A DNA stretch of 61,005 nucleotides from Sulfobacillus benefaciens (lineage in GTDB: Bacteria; Bacillota; Sulfobacillia; Sulfobacillales; Sulfobacillaceae), in the NCBI GenBank assembly GCA_003023695.1, contig PXYW01000021.1:1-61005 (forward strand), given 5' to 3'. The notes beneath the pieces are model-generated. The model saw nothing but the letters and a program-made list of their open reading frames with translations, searched no databases and was not told the origin of the DNA. Every line of letters starts with the position of its first letter. The first letter of the stretch is position 1. Both the position numbers and the translations under genes were made by a program. This document shows, in pieces, positions 35,982-45,284 of the stretch.

Positions 35982-36597
35982 TTAACATATTTCTCGTAAA
36001 TGATAGACAACGCCATTACCCCGTTTTCTCTTTAGGCCAGGGCGATTGATACACTGTCGTGCTGTTGCTACTTCTTGCACGATAGTTCTAGTGCGGTCTG
36101 CTACTACTTCTGGAGCGTAGCTTTGAGCAATATTACGCGATAGGTTTTTAGCTTTTTCAGTATAGCCTGATCGCATTTATCAAAAGACCAATGCCTAATC
36201 CCTCTAGACAAGGTAGTCCAGTTTCTTCGCATATCGAGGCACCAACCAAGAAGTCCGCAGACGCACAAACATTTCAAGTTCGTTATCGGTAACCTATCTG
36301 TAGTACCGGATTACCGTCCGGAGTCCTCATAGTAGCTCGGACTTCTGAATTTTTTCCAACTCCAAGCACCGACACTATCAAATTTCACGAGAAATTCCGC
36401 TGCTATTAACCGACTCTATACAAATGCACTACCAGTCGGAGTAGGCTTAAATCGAGAAGCCAAACCATTTTCGGCTTTATACCCTGTTTCCCTGCGTTGT
36501 CCAGGGACCTTAGCATAGCACGGAAACCTTCAATTCGAACAATCGTGTTGGCGTGTATAGCAAGACTAAGTGCGCGTGCATCGATGCCAACGGCCAT
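35982..36597 (-). pseudogene. Degraded GT4 glycosyltransferase
   Basis: The gap between two GT2 genes carries pieces of one GT4 (glycosyltransferase group 1) gene in several frames. The N-terminus is AVGIDARALS (36597 downwards). Next comes an LQIGYR...DNELEMFV fragment near 36290. The donor-binding core SADFLVGASICEETGLPCLEGLGIG (around 36255-36185) carries the E-x7-E pair. The C-terminal helix AKNLSRNIAQSYAPEVVADRT lies at 36150-36090. Stops and frame changes separate them, and the total length (616 bp) is about half a normal gene, so internal parts are lost as well. The intact GT4 gene at 39000 shows the same order (IGIDGRSL, YSMSDFVISTSKYEGTGLPYVEALGRG). Confidence 0.75.
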
Positions 36598-36609
36598 TCC
36601 CCACGATCT

Positions 36610-37539
36610 CTATAATAAGGTTCCCGTCTTAAGGAATTTTCGGCGGCCTGCTTTGAGTAACCAACGTCCAAAAGGTCCCCACAAGGTTCGGTGGCGCAAA
36701 AGACGATAAATTGCCTCTCCCCATTGTCTACGTCGTATGTGTTTACGAATCTGGCTAACAAGTACCGCTGTTTCTGCTAACTTTCGTCGATATTCCAAAA
36801 CCGGAGCCAGTTCGTGTTGAGCTCCGTACCGTTTCTCTAAAAACTCGACCGTTGCTAGTGATTGGGGGGCAGCGACGGTCTCATCGGCTATAAGAGAGCC
36901 AGGTCGATTTCTATAGAAATATAACGGTTCAGGCGTTACAACCATCACAGGGCGGCATCTCAAACATTCAAGCAACAGGACAAAATCTTCGCCATGTAAA
37001 ATGGCCTCGTTATACTGAAGATCGTGCCGTTTGAGAAATTCTGTTCTAAATATCGGTTTCAAAATTCCCAGATCGTAACGCGCCAACTCTTGGATTGTAA
37101 TGGTTGTTTCCGCTGTCCACGAAATCCCAGCCTCCGAAAAATACGTATTCCACGGCCTTTTATGCCCATTAGTGATAAGCCACAAATTATCCGCAACAAT
37201 TTGAGCCTGTCTACTATACGCTAGAGTTAATAATCGTGAAATACGGGTAGAATCCCACCAATCATCTCCATCCAATACGGCAACCCATTCCCCATGGCAA
37301 CACGCTAGCCCACGGTTTCTCGCAGCAGCAGGACCATATGGTCCTTGAGTATCTATCACCTGTATCCTCGCATCGCGGAACGCATTAACCGCTTCACGCG
37401 TCCGGTCTTTCGAACCATCATCAATCACAATGATTTCGAAATGTTGGTACGTTTGATTAAGGACGGACTCCAGGGCTTGACCTATATAATCTTCAAGATT
37501 GTATGTTGGAATGATTATGGAAACCAAATCTACCACCAT
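36610..37539 (-). CDS. GT2 glycosyltransferase, paralogue 3
   Basis: 309 aa. It has SIIIPTYNLEDYIGQALESVLNQTY, IIVIDDGSKDRT, AARNRGLACCHGEWVAVLDGDDWW (D-x-D), the paralogue motif A-Q-I-V-A-D-N-L-W-L-I, LKPIFRTEFLKRHDL, and YFYRNRPGSLI. All GT-A hallmarks are intact. The start may be ATG 37539 or the adjacent GTG, since AGGA lies only 1-4 nt before. It stands directly upstream of the degraded GT4 gene on the same strand, so both once formed a transcription unit. Confidence 0.87.
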   Translation of the reverse strand: MVVDLVSIIIPTYNLEDYIGQALESVLNQTYQHFEIIVIDDGSKDRTREAVNAFRDARIQVIDTQGPYGPAAARNRGLACCHGEWVAVLDGDDWWDSTRISRLLTLAYSRQAQIVADNLWLITNGHKRPWNTYFSEAGISWTAETTITIQELARYDLGILKPIFRTEFLKRHDLQYNEAILHGEDFVLLLECLRCRPVMVVTPEPLYFYRNRPGSLIADETVAAPQSLATVEFLEKRYGAQHELAPVLEYRRKLAETAVLVSQIRKHIRRRQWGEAIYRLLRHRTLWGPFGRWLLKAGRRKFLKTGTLL

Positions 37540-37974
37540 TTCCTGCAGTGATAACTCCTTTCATTTGGAAGAATAACTTCTTTGACTTATACTATGTCGT
37601 ATCGACACTGCAGCATTGTATTAGGAATTAACCGAACCACCGAGTCACGTACATTTATCAGTGTTAAACCCTCGTAGCGACATTCACCATACCCCTTACG
37701 GGCGAGTCCAACTCTTGCCCCGAAAACGCCGAAGAGGGTAGCAGGAGCTTCTCTTTATAGCGTTCCGAGTATTGTACAATCCAGTGCAGGCCCTCCTCCT
37801 GACGCATTCGGGTCACTAAATAGGCCAGTTGTTGCTCTGTGCAGCCCGTAGCCCATGTTCCGCGAAACATTACTCTCTCTTAAATCCACCTTGTGTCCAT
37901 CGGTCATGCTACCGCGTTCGCTATCGTCAAAGCACGCCATGGTGGCATCGTTTAACCAATTTGAGAAAATAGGT
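37540..37974. other. Intergenic region of 435 bp in the EPS locus
   Basis: No complete gene is recognised. Minus-strand open frames around 37664-37940 (for example one with LVTRMRQEEGLHWIVQYSERYKE) have no known match, no convincing ribosome site, and lie in different frames, so they may be relics. ATACCCCTTACGGGCGAG at 37689-37706, about 150 bp upstream of GT2 paralogue 3, is a weak look-alike of the 18-bp EPS operator. Confidence 0.4.
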
Positions 37975-38952
37975 TCAAGGTTTAAAGGGAGAGCGTTCCA
38001 CTTCCTGAACAGTTAAATTAGCAGGCCGAACATTCCGATATTTTGCGAACACCCCCTTTAGATACCCTCTTCGCATCGCAACCTCAATTCGCCAGTCAAA
38101 TCTCTCTGTCCGGGATGAAAAACCCCAGAACAACCTCAGGGAAAAGAACCCCCATTCTACGAATTTTCTTAAGGTACGTACGAGACGTCTACCTTTCGGT
38201 AACTTGTTCGACATTATATATAATCCAACTCCCTCGCACTCTGCCCGACGCAAAATCCAACTAGGGGTTAGCCTTTCAGACGAAACGCGATGTTGAACAA
38301 CTGCTAGTGGCGTGTATACTATCTCCAGGCCCGCCGATCGCACGTCGTTTAAAAAAACCATTTCCTCGCCAGACAACAAGGAATTTCCCTTTCGACCTAA
38401 CCGTTCATCAAATTTACCCGCAAGCGCGATTGCTTGCCTGGAAACTGCAAAATTGGCTCCAAATGGTAAGTCCGGGAATCTCATGACGATGGGCTGTTCG
38501 CTATAATCCAATAATGAAAATAGCCACCAATATTTTCGATCATAAAATGCTCCCGTATCGTCTTCCCAATGCGGAAGGATCTTGCCTCCGACTGCCCCTA
38601 CACTTCCGTCTTGATATTGGGACCATATTTCTAAAAGACGTTCTAACCATTCAGGTTCTGCCAAAACATCGTCATCTAAAAAAGCTAGAATGTCCCCTGA
38701 AAAATGGTTTAATGCATAATTTCTCGCTAAGGAGAGAGACTGAATTGGCAATTTTACATACCGTGTTTTTATTCCTGATCGCGAGCAATGATCCATTGTT
38801 ACGTATTCAGCCTCTGACCCTTGTCCGTTATCCACGACCAATATCTCAAAACGAGCGGGGTCACAAGTTTGGTCGCGCAGAGATCCAAGTAAATCGGCCA
38901 AATACGAGGGACGATTAGCAGTACATATAGCAACGGTCGCATATGTATCCAT
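37975..38952 (-). CDS. GT2 glycosyltransferase of a different subfamily
   Basis: 325 aa. It opens ATVAICTANRPSYLADLLGSLRDQT, then FEILVVDNGQGS, ARNYALNHFSGDILAFLDDDVLAEPEWLERLL (D-D-D in place of D-x-D), FGANFAVSR, and LSGEEMVFLNDVRSAG with the catalytic E-E region. This is the rhamnosyl/galactofuranosyl-type GT2 group rather than the triplet of paralogues nearby. ATG 38952 has GGAGGG upstream. A longer frame from 38988 would begin in the spacer after the GT4 gene. It lies 47 bp after that gene's end, so the two are probably co-transcribed. Confidence 0.87.
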   Translation of the reverse strand: MDTYATVAICTANRPSYLADLLGSLRDQTCDPARFEILVVDNGQGSEAEYVTMDHCSRSGIKTRYVKLPIQSLSLARNYALNHFSGDILAFLDDDVLAEPEWLERLLEIWSQYQDGSVGAVGGKILPHWEDDTGAFYDRKYWWLFSLLDYSEQPIVMRFPDLPFGANFAVSRQAIALAGKFDERLGRKGNSLLSGEEMVFLNDVRSAGLEIVYTPLAVVQHRVSSERLTPSWILRRAECEGVGLYIMSNKLPKGRRLVRTLRKFVEWGFFSLRLFWGFSSRTERFDWRIEVAMRRGYLKGVFAKYRNVRPANLTVQEVERSPFKP

Positions 38953-38999
38953 GAAATGGTGACCCTCCACTGTCTGTGGCGTTAGCAAGATTTATTTAC

Positions 39000-40124
39000 T
39001 CACTCAAAGTTCGGGCGGTATTGCCCACGCGTCGCGTTAAACGCCGTGACCGCCGAAACAAATACTTTACGGATTTCAAGCGCTGCAGTCATGGGACTGT
39101 AGCAACGTCTTACATCCGGGGCTAGTTGTTGGGCGCATTTTTGAAAGTGTACGCGCTCATAGCAGCAAGTTTTTAGTATTGTGACCCATTGCTTTAAACT
39201 GGTATCCTTCGGAATCCTTTTAATGGCGGGACTAAATAAACGAAGAGTTTGCAGGCCTTCGTTATCCATTGCAACAACTGGGATGCCCCGGCCTAATGCC
39301 TCAACATATGGCAATCCGGTTCCTTCATATTTTGACGTGCTGATAACAAAATCGGACATTGAATATAGCCGATCAAGCTGGTTCTGAGGGACATAGCCAT
39401 GGTACCGTATCCCACTATCGGACAAGAGTGACAATTTCCGTTTCAAGTCAATAGATTCCCAGCCCCATTTTCCCACAATATCGAGTTCAGCCATGGGTTG
39501 CTCGCGATTAAGTTCAAGTAAAACATCCACTAATAAGCGTATGTTTTTTCGAGGCTCTATCGTATTGACAGCTAACAGACGGACTGGCCCATTCTGTTTT
39601 CGGGCAACTGGCGAATCGAAAGTCACCGGTGGGAGAATAACAACCATCTTGGAGGCAAATTGAGGGTAGTGTTGACTTAATTGATATTTCACAGCACTGT
39701 TCAACACAATAATCTTTGTAGAACTTGCTATTGACCGGGGAACTAGCACACGGCTTCCCACTCTATTCTTTAACCCCATAGTACGAAGATTTTCTGAAAG
39801 CCACAGCATATCATGAATAGAAATCACTGTCGGGATGTCGATGGGCCACAATGGCCGCACAAACTGAGGACCCCAAAAAACATTGATGCCATCACGAGTT
39901 AGCAACCAAGGTAAAACAGTCTCTTTCCAAATAAAAGGGGGTATTCCACGGGTTGACTTGATTACCACCTTACTGACAGTTTTCAACTCAAGAGGGATTG
40001 CGTTAGGCATATACAGATAGAACTCGTCACATGGTTGATCCCATGCCTCAATCACTGTCTTCAGATAATGACCTATGCCGGTCATTGGAGGAATAAGTGA
40101 ACGTCCATCAATCCCAATGCGCAA
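39000..40124 (-). CDS. GT4 (group 1) glycosyltransferase
   Basis: 374 aa GT-B enzyme. RIGIDGRSLIPPMTGIGHYLKTV is the acceptor-side N-terminal signature. VRLLAVNTIEPRKNIRLLVDVLLEL starts the donor domain. VISTSKYEGTGLPYVEALGRGIPVVA holds the E-x7-E donor motif. TTG 40124 is preferred, with CAGGAG 9 nt before it and the family-like start directly after. A TTG at 40163 is in frame but has a weak site. Operator site C lies some 235 bp upstream. The degraded gene at 35982 is probably a paralogue. The sugar transferred is unknown. Confidence 0.88.
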   Translation of the reverse strand: MRIGIDGRSLIPPMTGIGHYLKTVIEAWDQPCDEFYLYMPNAIPLELKTVSKVVIKSTRGIPPFIWKETVLPWLLTRDGINVFWGPQFVRPLWPIDIPTVISIHDMLWLSENLRTMGLKNRVGSRVLVPRSIASSTKIIVLNSAVKYQLSQHYPQFASKMVVILPPVTFDSPVARKQNGPVRLLAVNTIEPRKNIRLLVDVLLELNREQPMAELDIVGKWGWESIDLKRKLSLLSDSGIRYHGYVPQNQLDRLYSMSDFVISTSKYEGTGLPYVEALGRGIPVVAMDNEGLQTLRLFSPAIKRIPKDTSLKQWVTILKTCCYERVHFQKCAQQLAPDVRRCYSPMTAALEIRKVFVSAVTAFNATRGQYRPNFE

Positions 40125-40357
40125 GTGATCCCGCTCCTGTTCACGACTTATCTCGCCGGCCAATAATTCTCACGAAAATATCTGTCCATGAAACCATGAA
40201 TAATGCGTTGTTCACTGTTGTCATAGACAAGTCAATGACGCATGAAGTTCAAAGATGGCATTGCCTGCAGTATAGTACTAGCCTAAGCCCATTTTCATCG
40301 CACATGGCTCCCTTATCTATACTTCTCCATTGTCCGTAAAAAAGCGGCCCTACACTA

Positions 40358-40375
40358 TCGCCCTTAAAGGGTGAA
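40358..40375. promoter_or_regulatory. EPS operator site C in a 479-bp intergenic region
   Basis: TCGCCCTTAAAGGGTGAA, an imperfect palindrome similar to sites A, B and D, about 235 bp upstream of the GT4 start on the minus strand. The whole gap 40125-40603 holds no convincing gene; a minus-strand frame at 40249-40449 has no match. Besides the operator it carries the hairpin at 40469-40492. Confidence 0.5.
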
Positions 40376-40468
40376 TCCACCCTCATTTCAAAAATTCGGT
40401 TACACGTGATAAGAGGTCCGCTGTAACAATTTTTTAGACGGTGTGTCAAACCTCGTTAAGTACAAATA

Positions 40469-40492
40469 CGCCAGGATGAATGCATCCTGGCG
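40469..40492. terminator. Hairpin after the beta-helix gene
   Basis: CGCCAGGATG-AATG-CATCCTGGCG, a perfect 10-bp stem with a 4-nt loop, 112 bp beyond the stop of the minus-strand beta-helix gene. A T-rich stretch (TATTTGTACTT) follows on that strand, as expected of a terminator between this gene and the downstream GT4 gene. Confidence 0.6.
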
Positions 40493-40603
40493 ACCTTCGT
40501 GCAATCGTACCAATCGGTACTTCTAAGATCTATACGTCAGATAACAGCACAACGCTCGATGTTGCCCGCGTCTAATGACCTTCATCGGTTGAGCACGACG
40601 CCT

Positions 40604-41701
40604 TTAGTTGATCCATGTTCCTTCTGGAATCTTTTCAGGTGCACCGTTAGACGAACCGATGAAGGTTCCCGATGTGAAATCCTGCGGATCCCTAAAATAT
40701 ATCCGGGTGTTCGTGCTGAAAGTTTTCATCCGGGCACCCCCGACTGTCGATACGCTATTAACACTGATGAAACCTGTACACGTAGCATCAACGTACAACG
40801 TGGCGGCGCTAAAACTTTCGTTGAACCCTCCAAAGACTTGGGCACTGTGCAAATTCGTCGCACGGATGAAACTTTGGGTATTTCGAAACCCATGGCTTCC
40901 AAAAATATTCACGTTGTATGGAGGACCGGAACTGTCATCCAACGAATCTGATTTGATAACAATTCCATCTTGGGCGTAAGCAACCGTGGCGGCCTCCAAC
41001 ACGATATGATTACATCTCACCACAATACCTGATTCCAATCCTCCCTGCACATTTACGGTCGTTCTAAAGGGGATCATATTGGCAGTTCCGTCAAATACCA
41101 CCCCCTGAGTTCCTGCCACAGGTGCCCCTTGCCCCGCAAAAACTCCTAGGTCCTGAATGGTGCCTGATGGCATCGCAACATATAACGCTGTTGAATTTTT
41201 GGCTAGCAGTTGTGCCGGGTATACGATAGAAAATCCTTCTAGATGCCCGACAAAATTTGTATTGGTACTTATTAGTCCTGAGGAAAGACGGGCAGTGCTT
41301 AGCACCACACCGCCTGCGGCCCCGTTCCACTGTAGCGATGTGCGGTACATTCCCGACCCCACAATGCGAACATCCCACGGTAATGTTAAAGTCTTTTGAA
41401 TGATGTAGGTACCACTGGGGATAAAACAAATCACTCCAGTTGCAGATGCCGCTTCAATCGCCTGATTAAAGGCATCAGTGGCATCCGTCGCACTATTAGC
41501 CACTGCTCCAAATTGTTGCGGAGTCACCACCAGATTTGCTGCAGATGGATTCGGACCTGGAATAGGCCCTGGTATGTCTTTGATTCGGAGCATTTCATCC
41601 TTTAGTTGGGACAATAACGCAAAGTTATTTGTCAGTTTAGCGTCGATATCTTCCCAATCAAATTCCCGGTCCACAACCACATGCCCCCTTATGTAGTTCA
41701 C
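40604..41701 (-). CDS. Right-handed beta-helix protein (pectate-lyase-3/tailspike-like)
   Basis: 365 aa. Residues 1-60 form a helical, charged leader (AKLTNNFALLSQLKDEMLRIKD) and a Pro-rich linker. From about 60 it shows VTPQQFGAVANSATDATDAFNQAIEAASATGVICFIPSGTYIIQKTL, the opening of Pectate_lyase_3/tailspike beta-helices. Repeating short strands continue to the end. There is no signal peptide or cell-wall anchor, which is unlike secreted lyases and like phage tail fibres. Within the locus it may trim or shape the polysaccharide, or be a captured phage depolymerase. The catalytic residues cannot be assigned. Confidence 0.75.
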   Translation of the reverse strand: MNYIRGHVVVDREFDWEDIDAKLTNNFALLSQLKDEMLRIKDIPGPIPGPNPSAANLVVTPQQFGAVANSATDATDAFNQAIEAASATGVICFIPSGTYIIQKTLTLPWDVRIVGSGMYRTSLQWNGAAGGVVLSTARLSSGLISTNTNFVGHLEGFSIVYPAQLLAKNSTALYVAMPSGTIQDLGVFAGQGAPVAGTQGVVFDGTANMIPFRTTVNVQGGLESGIVVRCNHIVLEAATVAYAQDGIVIKSDSLDDSSGPPYNVNIFGSHGFRNTQSFIRATNLHSAQVFGGFNESFSAATLYVDATCTGFISVNSVSTVGGARMKTFSTNTRIYFRDPQDFTSGTFIGSSNGAPEKIPEGTWIN

Positions 41702-41954
41702 GCTGCACGGCAGTCAATGCACCAATTTGCATCTTCAGTTACATGGTATGAACCGTGACCCATTAAGTTCCATCTCATGAGTAATTTTCCATATGTTGAT
41801 TTTGGAGCTGAGAAGTAGTCACGCAGGCAACACCTATCAATGCGCAGATAAACAAAAAACCGGAAGGGTTGCGTGGGGAACCAATCTGAACCGTAAAGCA
41901 CTGGCCCGCGGCCGAAATTGTTCCCCTTTGGAAATAGCAATAAGAACAGAATCA

Positions 41955-43358
41955 CTAAGATTTTCCTGTGGCGGCACCCATTCCTGCCATTCCCATAAAA
42001 ACCCAAAAAAATCCATAACCAGTACCGCTATTGAATTGAAAGTCCACAAAGCACAACAGCAAAATAGCTCCAATTATGGGCCCATACCACGATGATTTGA
42101 AACCCCGTATCAACCCTTGGAAAATCCAAACCACGAATGGTATCGAGCCGATAATGCCTACGGACGCCAACTGTGCCAAAAAGACATTCGTCGTGGCACG
42201 ACCAGTATTAAGTTGTCCTCCATAGGCAAACATCGATTGAATCGAGGGCAGGCTGGACAATTTTCCCATAATCCCAGCGCCGTTGCCAATCCATGGATGT
42301 AGCCGAATTAAGTACAACATCAGACGAATCGAAGCCAGCCGACTGTCCCATGCCTGTTGCGCCAGTATGTGCGCTTGAGCCTCTATGCCAATGGAAATTG
42401 GGCTAAATCGAGCAATCACTGCTAACACAAATTGAAAGTCGACTACCGCTAACAACACGGCAAATGCAAAAGACACGACAATGCCATACTTAATATATTG
42501 TCTGGCCACTTTCTGATCTGGGCCAGGCACAATAGCTAATACGGCCATTGCAATGCCAAGTGACAGCCAAGATGCTCGCGCGAGACTTGCTAATACCCCT
42601 ATCAGAGATCCCAATAAAAATGCCCAATACCACCGGGAAGAAAATCTATCCCGATGATGAATCACTAACAATAACGTAATTCCTGATGCCACTCCATACC
42701 AGTCCGGTTCGCGCATCAACCCGTATGGTCTAACAAACCCACCGTAAGTGGTCGTATGAAGAATATGAGTTAATAACAAGGGGTATTGAACCAGCCCCGA
42801 TACTACGACAATCAAGCCGGAAACTGTTGTCGCCCACAGTGCCTCCGACCAACATTGATATCGGGCAATGGTGTCGCAAACAACCACCTCAAGCAACAAT
42901 AAATATGCCATCCCTAAAAACTCAACAAAAAATTCAGTACGGCTCACCAATATTGGGTAAGCCATAACAAAAGACAACAACCACACTAGCGCCCATCCCA
43001 CACCCTTAGGTATCAATATTCGTTCTCTATGAACAATTCTCAGCATTGCCCAGCGGGCTATAATAGGTATAGAAAAAACTTGATATAACCGTACATACGA
43101 CTGATGGACAACAATGGGAGATCTGTCGATAAAAATTAATCCCAGCACCAACACAATAATGGATTGCATTTCTGATACTTGCCAAATCAAAAGCGCCGCT
43201 ACCACGCCTGCGATTAACGCAGGAAGGATTAGCCCTTGCGTCACCGCTGCTCCTAAGCTCACCGCTAACGCAACGTACCCTAACAGTGATTTTATTTCGC
43301 GTCTCCGATGACTTCTGTTTGCCAAACGCACACTTCGCAGTTCAACGTATTCCTGCAT
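41955..43358 (-). CDS. O-antigen ligase/polymerase-type membrane protein (Wzy-like)
   Basis: 467 aa with 11-12 predicted helices and a large periplasmic-type loop near residues 290-400 that contains WDSRLASIRLMLYLIRLHPWIGNGAGIMG, the Wzy_C signature region. REPDWYGVASGITLLL is also typical. It joins repeat units to the growing chain on the outside of the membrane. ATG 43358 has AAGGAGA upstream and overlaps the GT4 gene by 17 bp. The gene is the last of the WecG - GT4 - Wzy transcription unit. The 253 bp after it (41702-41954) hold no gene. Confidence 0.87.
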   Translation of the reverse strand: MQEYVELRSVRLANRSHRRREIKSLLGYVALAVSLGAAVTQGLILPALIAGVVAALLIWQVSEMQSIIVLVLGLIFIDRSPIVVHQSYVRLYQVFSIPIIARWAMLRIVHRERILIPKGVGWALVWLLSFVMAYPILVSRTEFFVEFLGMAYLLLLEVVVCDTIARYQCWSEALWATTVSGLIVVVSGLVQYPLLLTHILHTTTYGGFVRPYGLMREPDWYGVASGITLLLVIHHRDRFSSRWYWAFLLGSLIGVLASLARASWLSLGIAMAVLAIVPGPDQKVARQYIKYGIVVSFAFAVLLAVVDFQFVLAVIARFSPISIGIEAQAHILAQQAWDSRLASIRLMLYLIRLHPWIGNGAGIMGKLSSLPSIQSMFAYGGQLNTGRATTNVFLAQLASVGIIGSIPFVVWIFQGLIRGFKSSWYGPIIGAILLLCFVDFQFNSGTGYGFFWVFMGMAGMGAATGKS

Positions 43359-44457
43359 ATTTTCTCCTTCCGTTCCGAAGATCACTTCTGCCAGCCCTGG
43401 CGTATAGGTCTAGAATCAGGTTGGCAATGCGGGCAGGATCATATAGTGATGCCGTGGCAATCCCGTTGGCTTGCACTCGAGCACGCTGACCATTGTCCAA
43501 CTCTAATAAGCGCAGCAATAATTGCGCGGTAGTTCCGGTATCCCGGTAATCACACAAAAATCCATTTTCCTCCGACGAAATGATTTCGCCATAGGCGGGA
43601 ATGGCATTAGCCATCACTAGAGCTCCCGCAGACAACGCCTCGACTACGGCAACCCCAAATCCTTCAGCGTGGGACGGAAATACGGCGATTTTACTGCTTT
43701 GCAGTAAACTCCACTTTTCCGCTTCGGTGACGACGCCAGTCCAGGTTACCCCTCTAGGAAGCGGCATTAGGGACTTCAAGGTTCCGTCCCAGTCTTCACC
43801 CACCAAAACTAAATTGACTTTCGGACACCATTGGCGAACCAATTTAAATACCTGTAGCAATTCCATCAATCCCTTGTGTTGAGCAATCCTTCCCAAATAT
43901 ATAAAGTCAATCGGACGATCATCCTCTAGGGGTAACCCAATTAGCCTAACAGGATTTGGTACCACGGTACTATCAATTCCAATTTCACCCAGTTTTCGAG
44001 CGTCGTTCACACTGGAGGCTATCACCGTTACGCCACGCACTCGTCGCGAAAACATATGTTGCCAATACCAATTTTTCACTGGGAGCAATCGTGGAGTATG
44101 AAATATTAAACCGTGGCTATGGAGAACCACGGGTATCTTCCATTCCATCCCAAACCAATGGACCAATTCTAAGAACCCATCGATACCATGCAAATGGATG
44201 ACATCATATCCTCTCTGGGGAGGACGCCAGATTGGCAGACAATACTTGTTCGAAAGAGAGGACACTCTGTGGATTTGAATTCGTCCAATTTGATCCCGTC
44301 TAGGCAGCCTCTTCTGCCCCCCCCGAATTCGTTGGTCTAAAGTCACCACTTCGACTTGATGATGCATCTGCACTAGACTTTGCGCCATTAACAGCGAGGC
44401 CGATTCAATTCCTCCATTAAATGGCCAAAATTGACGAGAAGCCATCAGTATTCTCAT
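43342..44457 (-). CDS. GT4 (group 1) glycosyltransferase
   Basis: 371 aa GT-B enzyme. The N-terminus RILMASRQFWPFNGGIESASLLMAQSLVQM includes the G-G-I-E acceptor loop. IDFIYLGRIAQHKGLMELLQVFKLV starts the donor domain and VFPSHAEGFGVAVVEALSAGALVMA carries the E-x7-E motif. ATG 44457 starts 1 nt after the WecG-like stop. A longer frame from 44565 lies inside that gene and is unlikely. It is translationally coupled at both ends and would add a sugar early in repeat-unit assembly. Confidence 0.9.
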   Translation of the reverse strand: MRILMASRQFWPFNGGIESASLLMAQSLVQMHHQVEVVTLDQRIRGGQKRLPRRDQIGRIQIHRVSSLSNKYCLPIWRPPQRGYDVIHLHGIDGFLELVHWFGMEWKIPVVLHSHGLIFHTPRLLPVKNWYWQHMFSRRVRGVTVIASSVNDARKLGEIGIDSTVVPNPVRLIGLPLEDDRPIDFIYLGRIAQHKGLMELLQVFKLVRQWCPKVNLVLVGEDWDGTLKSLMPLPRGVTWTGVVTEAEKWSLLQSSKIAVFPSHAEGFGVAVVEALSAGALVMANAIPAYGEIISSEENGFLCDYRDTGTTAQLLLRLLELDNGQRARVQANGIATASLYDPARIANLILDLYARAGRSDLRNGRRKYAGIR

Positions 44458-44458
44458 T

Positions 44459-45214
44459 TCAACGATCCCGATTCTGTAGCGACCAGTACAAAAATCCAGG
44501 CCCTTCGACCAAATATCTCCGCCATAAACGCCGTGGCTCATGCACAAGTCTCCAAAGCCACTCACAACGGACTAAACGCCACATTTTTGGCGCTCGTGTT
44601 ATTGTTCCACCATACATATCGACAAATGCCCCAACCCCGATACCCACTAGGCAGGAAGTCTGTTCGAGGTGCGATGCCAACCAAATTTCTTGTTCCGGAA
44701 CCCCCAAAGCGACCAAGAGAATTCGTGCTCCACTAGCATTAATGTTTCGTATGATTTCATCACAGGAAGCATTGCCGTAGCCGTCGATTCCACTAATAGA
44801 TAAACCGGGAAAGGTCCGGTTAACCTTGTCTATAAAATGATTAAGTGCATTCGGCTGTGCTCCGTAAACAAAAATTCCCCATTGTTCTAACCAGGACTTG
44901 TGCAACAATCGTGGCAAAAAATCCGTACCATTCAAATTTTCTACGAATCGGAAGCCGTTGATCCTCGCTGCTATATCCATTCCTACCCCATCATTGAATT
45001 TAATCGCCCCGTCTAACATGGGCGCTAACGGAGTTCGGTGAATTTTATTGACCACGTGGGTATTAACAAACACGACCTGCGTTGGCGTTTGATATTCAAT
45101 CGCATCGGATATTAACCGCAATCCGTCATCAGCTGTGCAATTAAGTATTTCCAAATGTCCAATGGTCACGGTCGGAATAGTGACCGAAGAATACTGCTCG
45201 TGGGTACTGATCAC
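44459..45214 (-). CDS. WecG/TagA/CpsF-family glycosyltransferase
   Basis: 251 aa. It shows FVNTHVVNKIHRTPLAPMLDGAIKFNDGVGMDIAARI (the family N-T-x-N and D-G-x-G segments), GIFVYGAQPNAL, RILLVALGVPEQEIWLASH with the G-x-P-x-Q-E signature, and VGIGVGAFVDMYGG followed by an R-A-P-x-W-R-x-x-x-x-E-W-L-W-R-L stretch, all diagnostic. Family members transfer a ManNAc-type sugar to an undecaprenyl-PP-linked sugar. GTG 45214 is chosen because AGGAGG lies 8 nt before it. An in-frame GTG at 45223 overlaps that site. It heads the minus-strand unit WecG - GT4 - Wzy. Confidence 0.92.
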   Translation of the reverse strand: MISTHEQYSSVTIPTVTIGHLEILNCTADDGLRLISDAIEYQTPTQVVFVNTHVVNKIHRTPLAPMLDGAIKFNDGVGMDIAARINGFRFVENLNGTDFLPRLLHKSWLEQWGIFVYGAQPNALNHFIDKVNRTFPGLSISGIDGYGNASCDEIIRNINASGARILLVALGVPEQEIWLASHLEQTSCLVGIGVGAFVDMYGGTITRAPKMWRLVRCEWLWRLVHEPRRLWRRYLVEGPGFLYWSLQNRDR

Positions 45215-45284
45215 GTGCTTCACCTCCTAGCTTGGAGTCCTTAAGCGGCGTATTCAGTGTACAAATCCCATTTTATGGAATCCA

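Noticed and set aside
37664-37940. Two overlapping small frames on the minus strand as genes
   Set aside because: No ribosome site, no recognisable family, mutually exclusive frames; kept only as part of an intergenic entry.
40249-40449. 66-codon minus-strand frame before the GT4 gene
   Set aside because: It spans the operator-like palindrome, has no family resemblance and no ribosome site.
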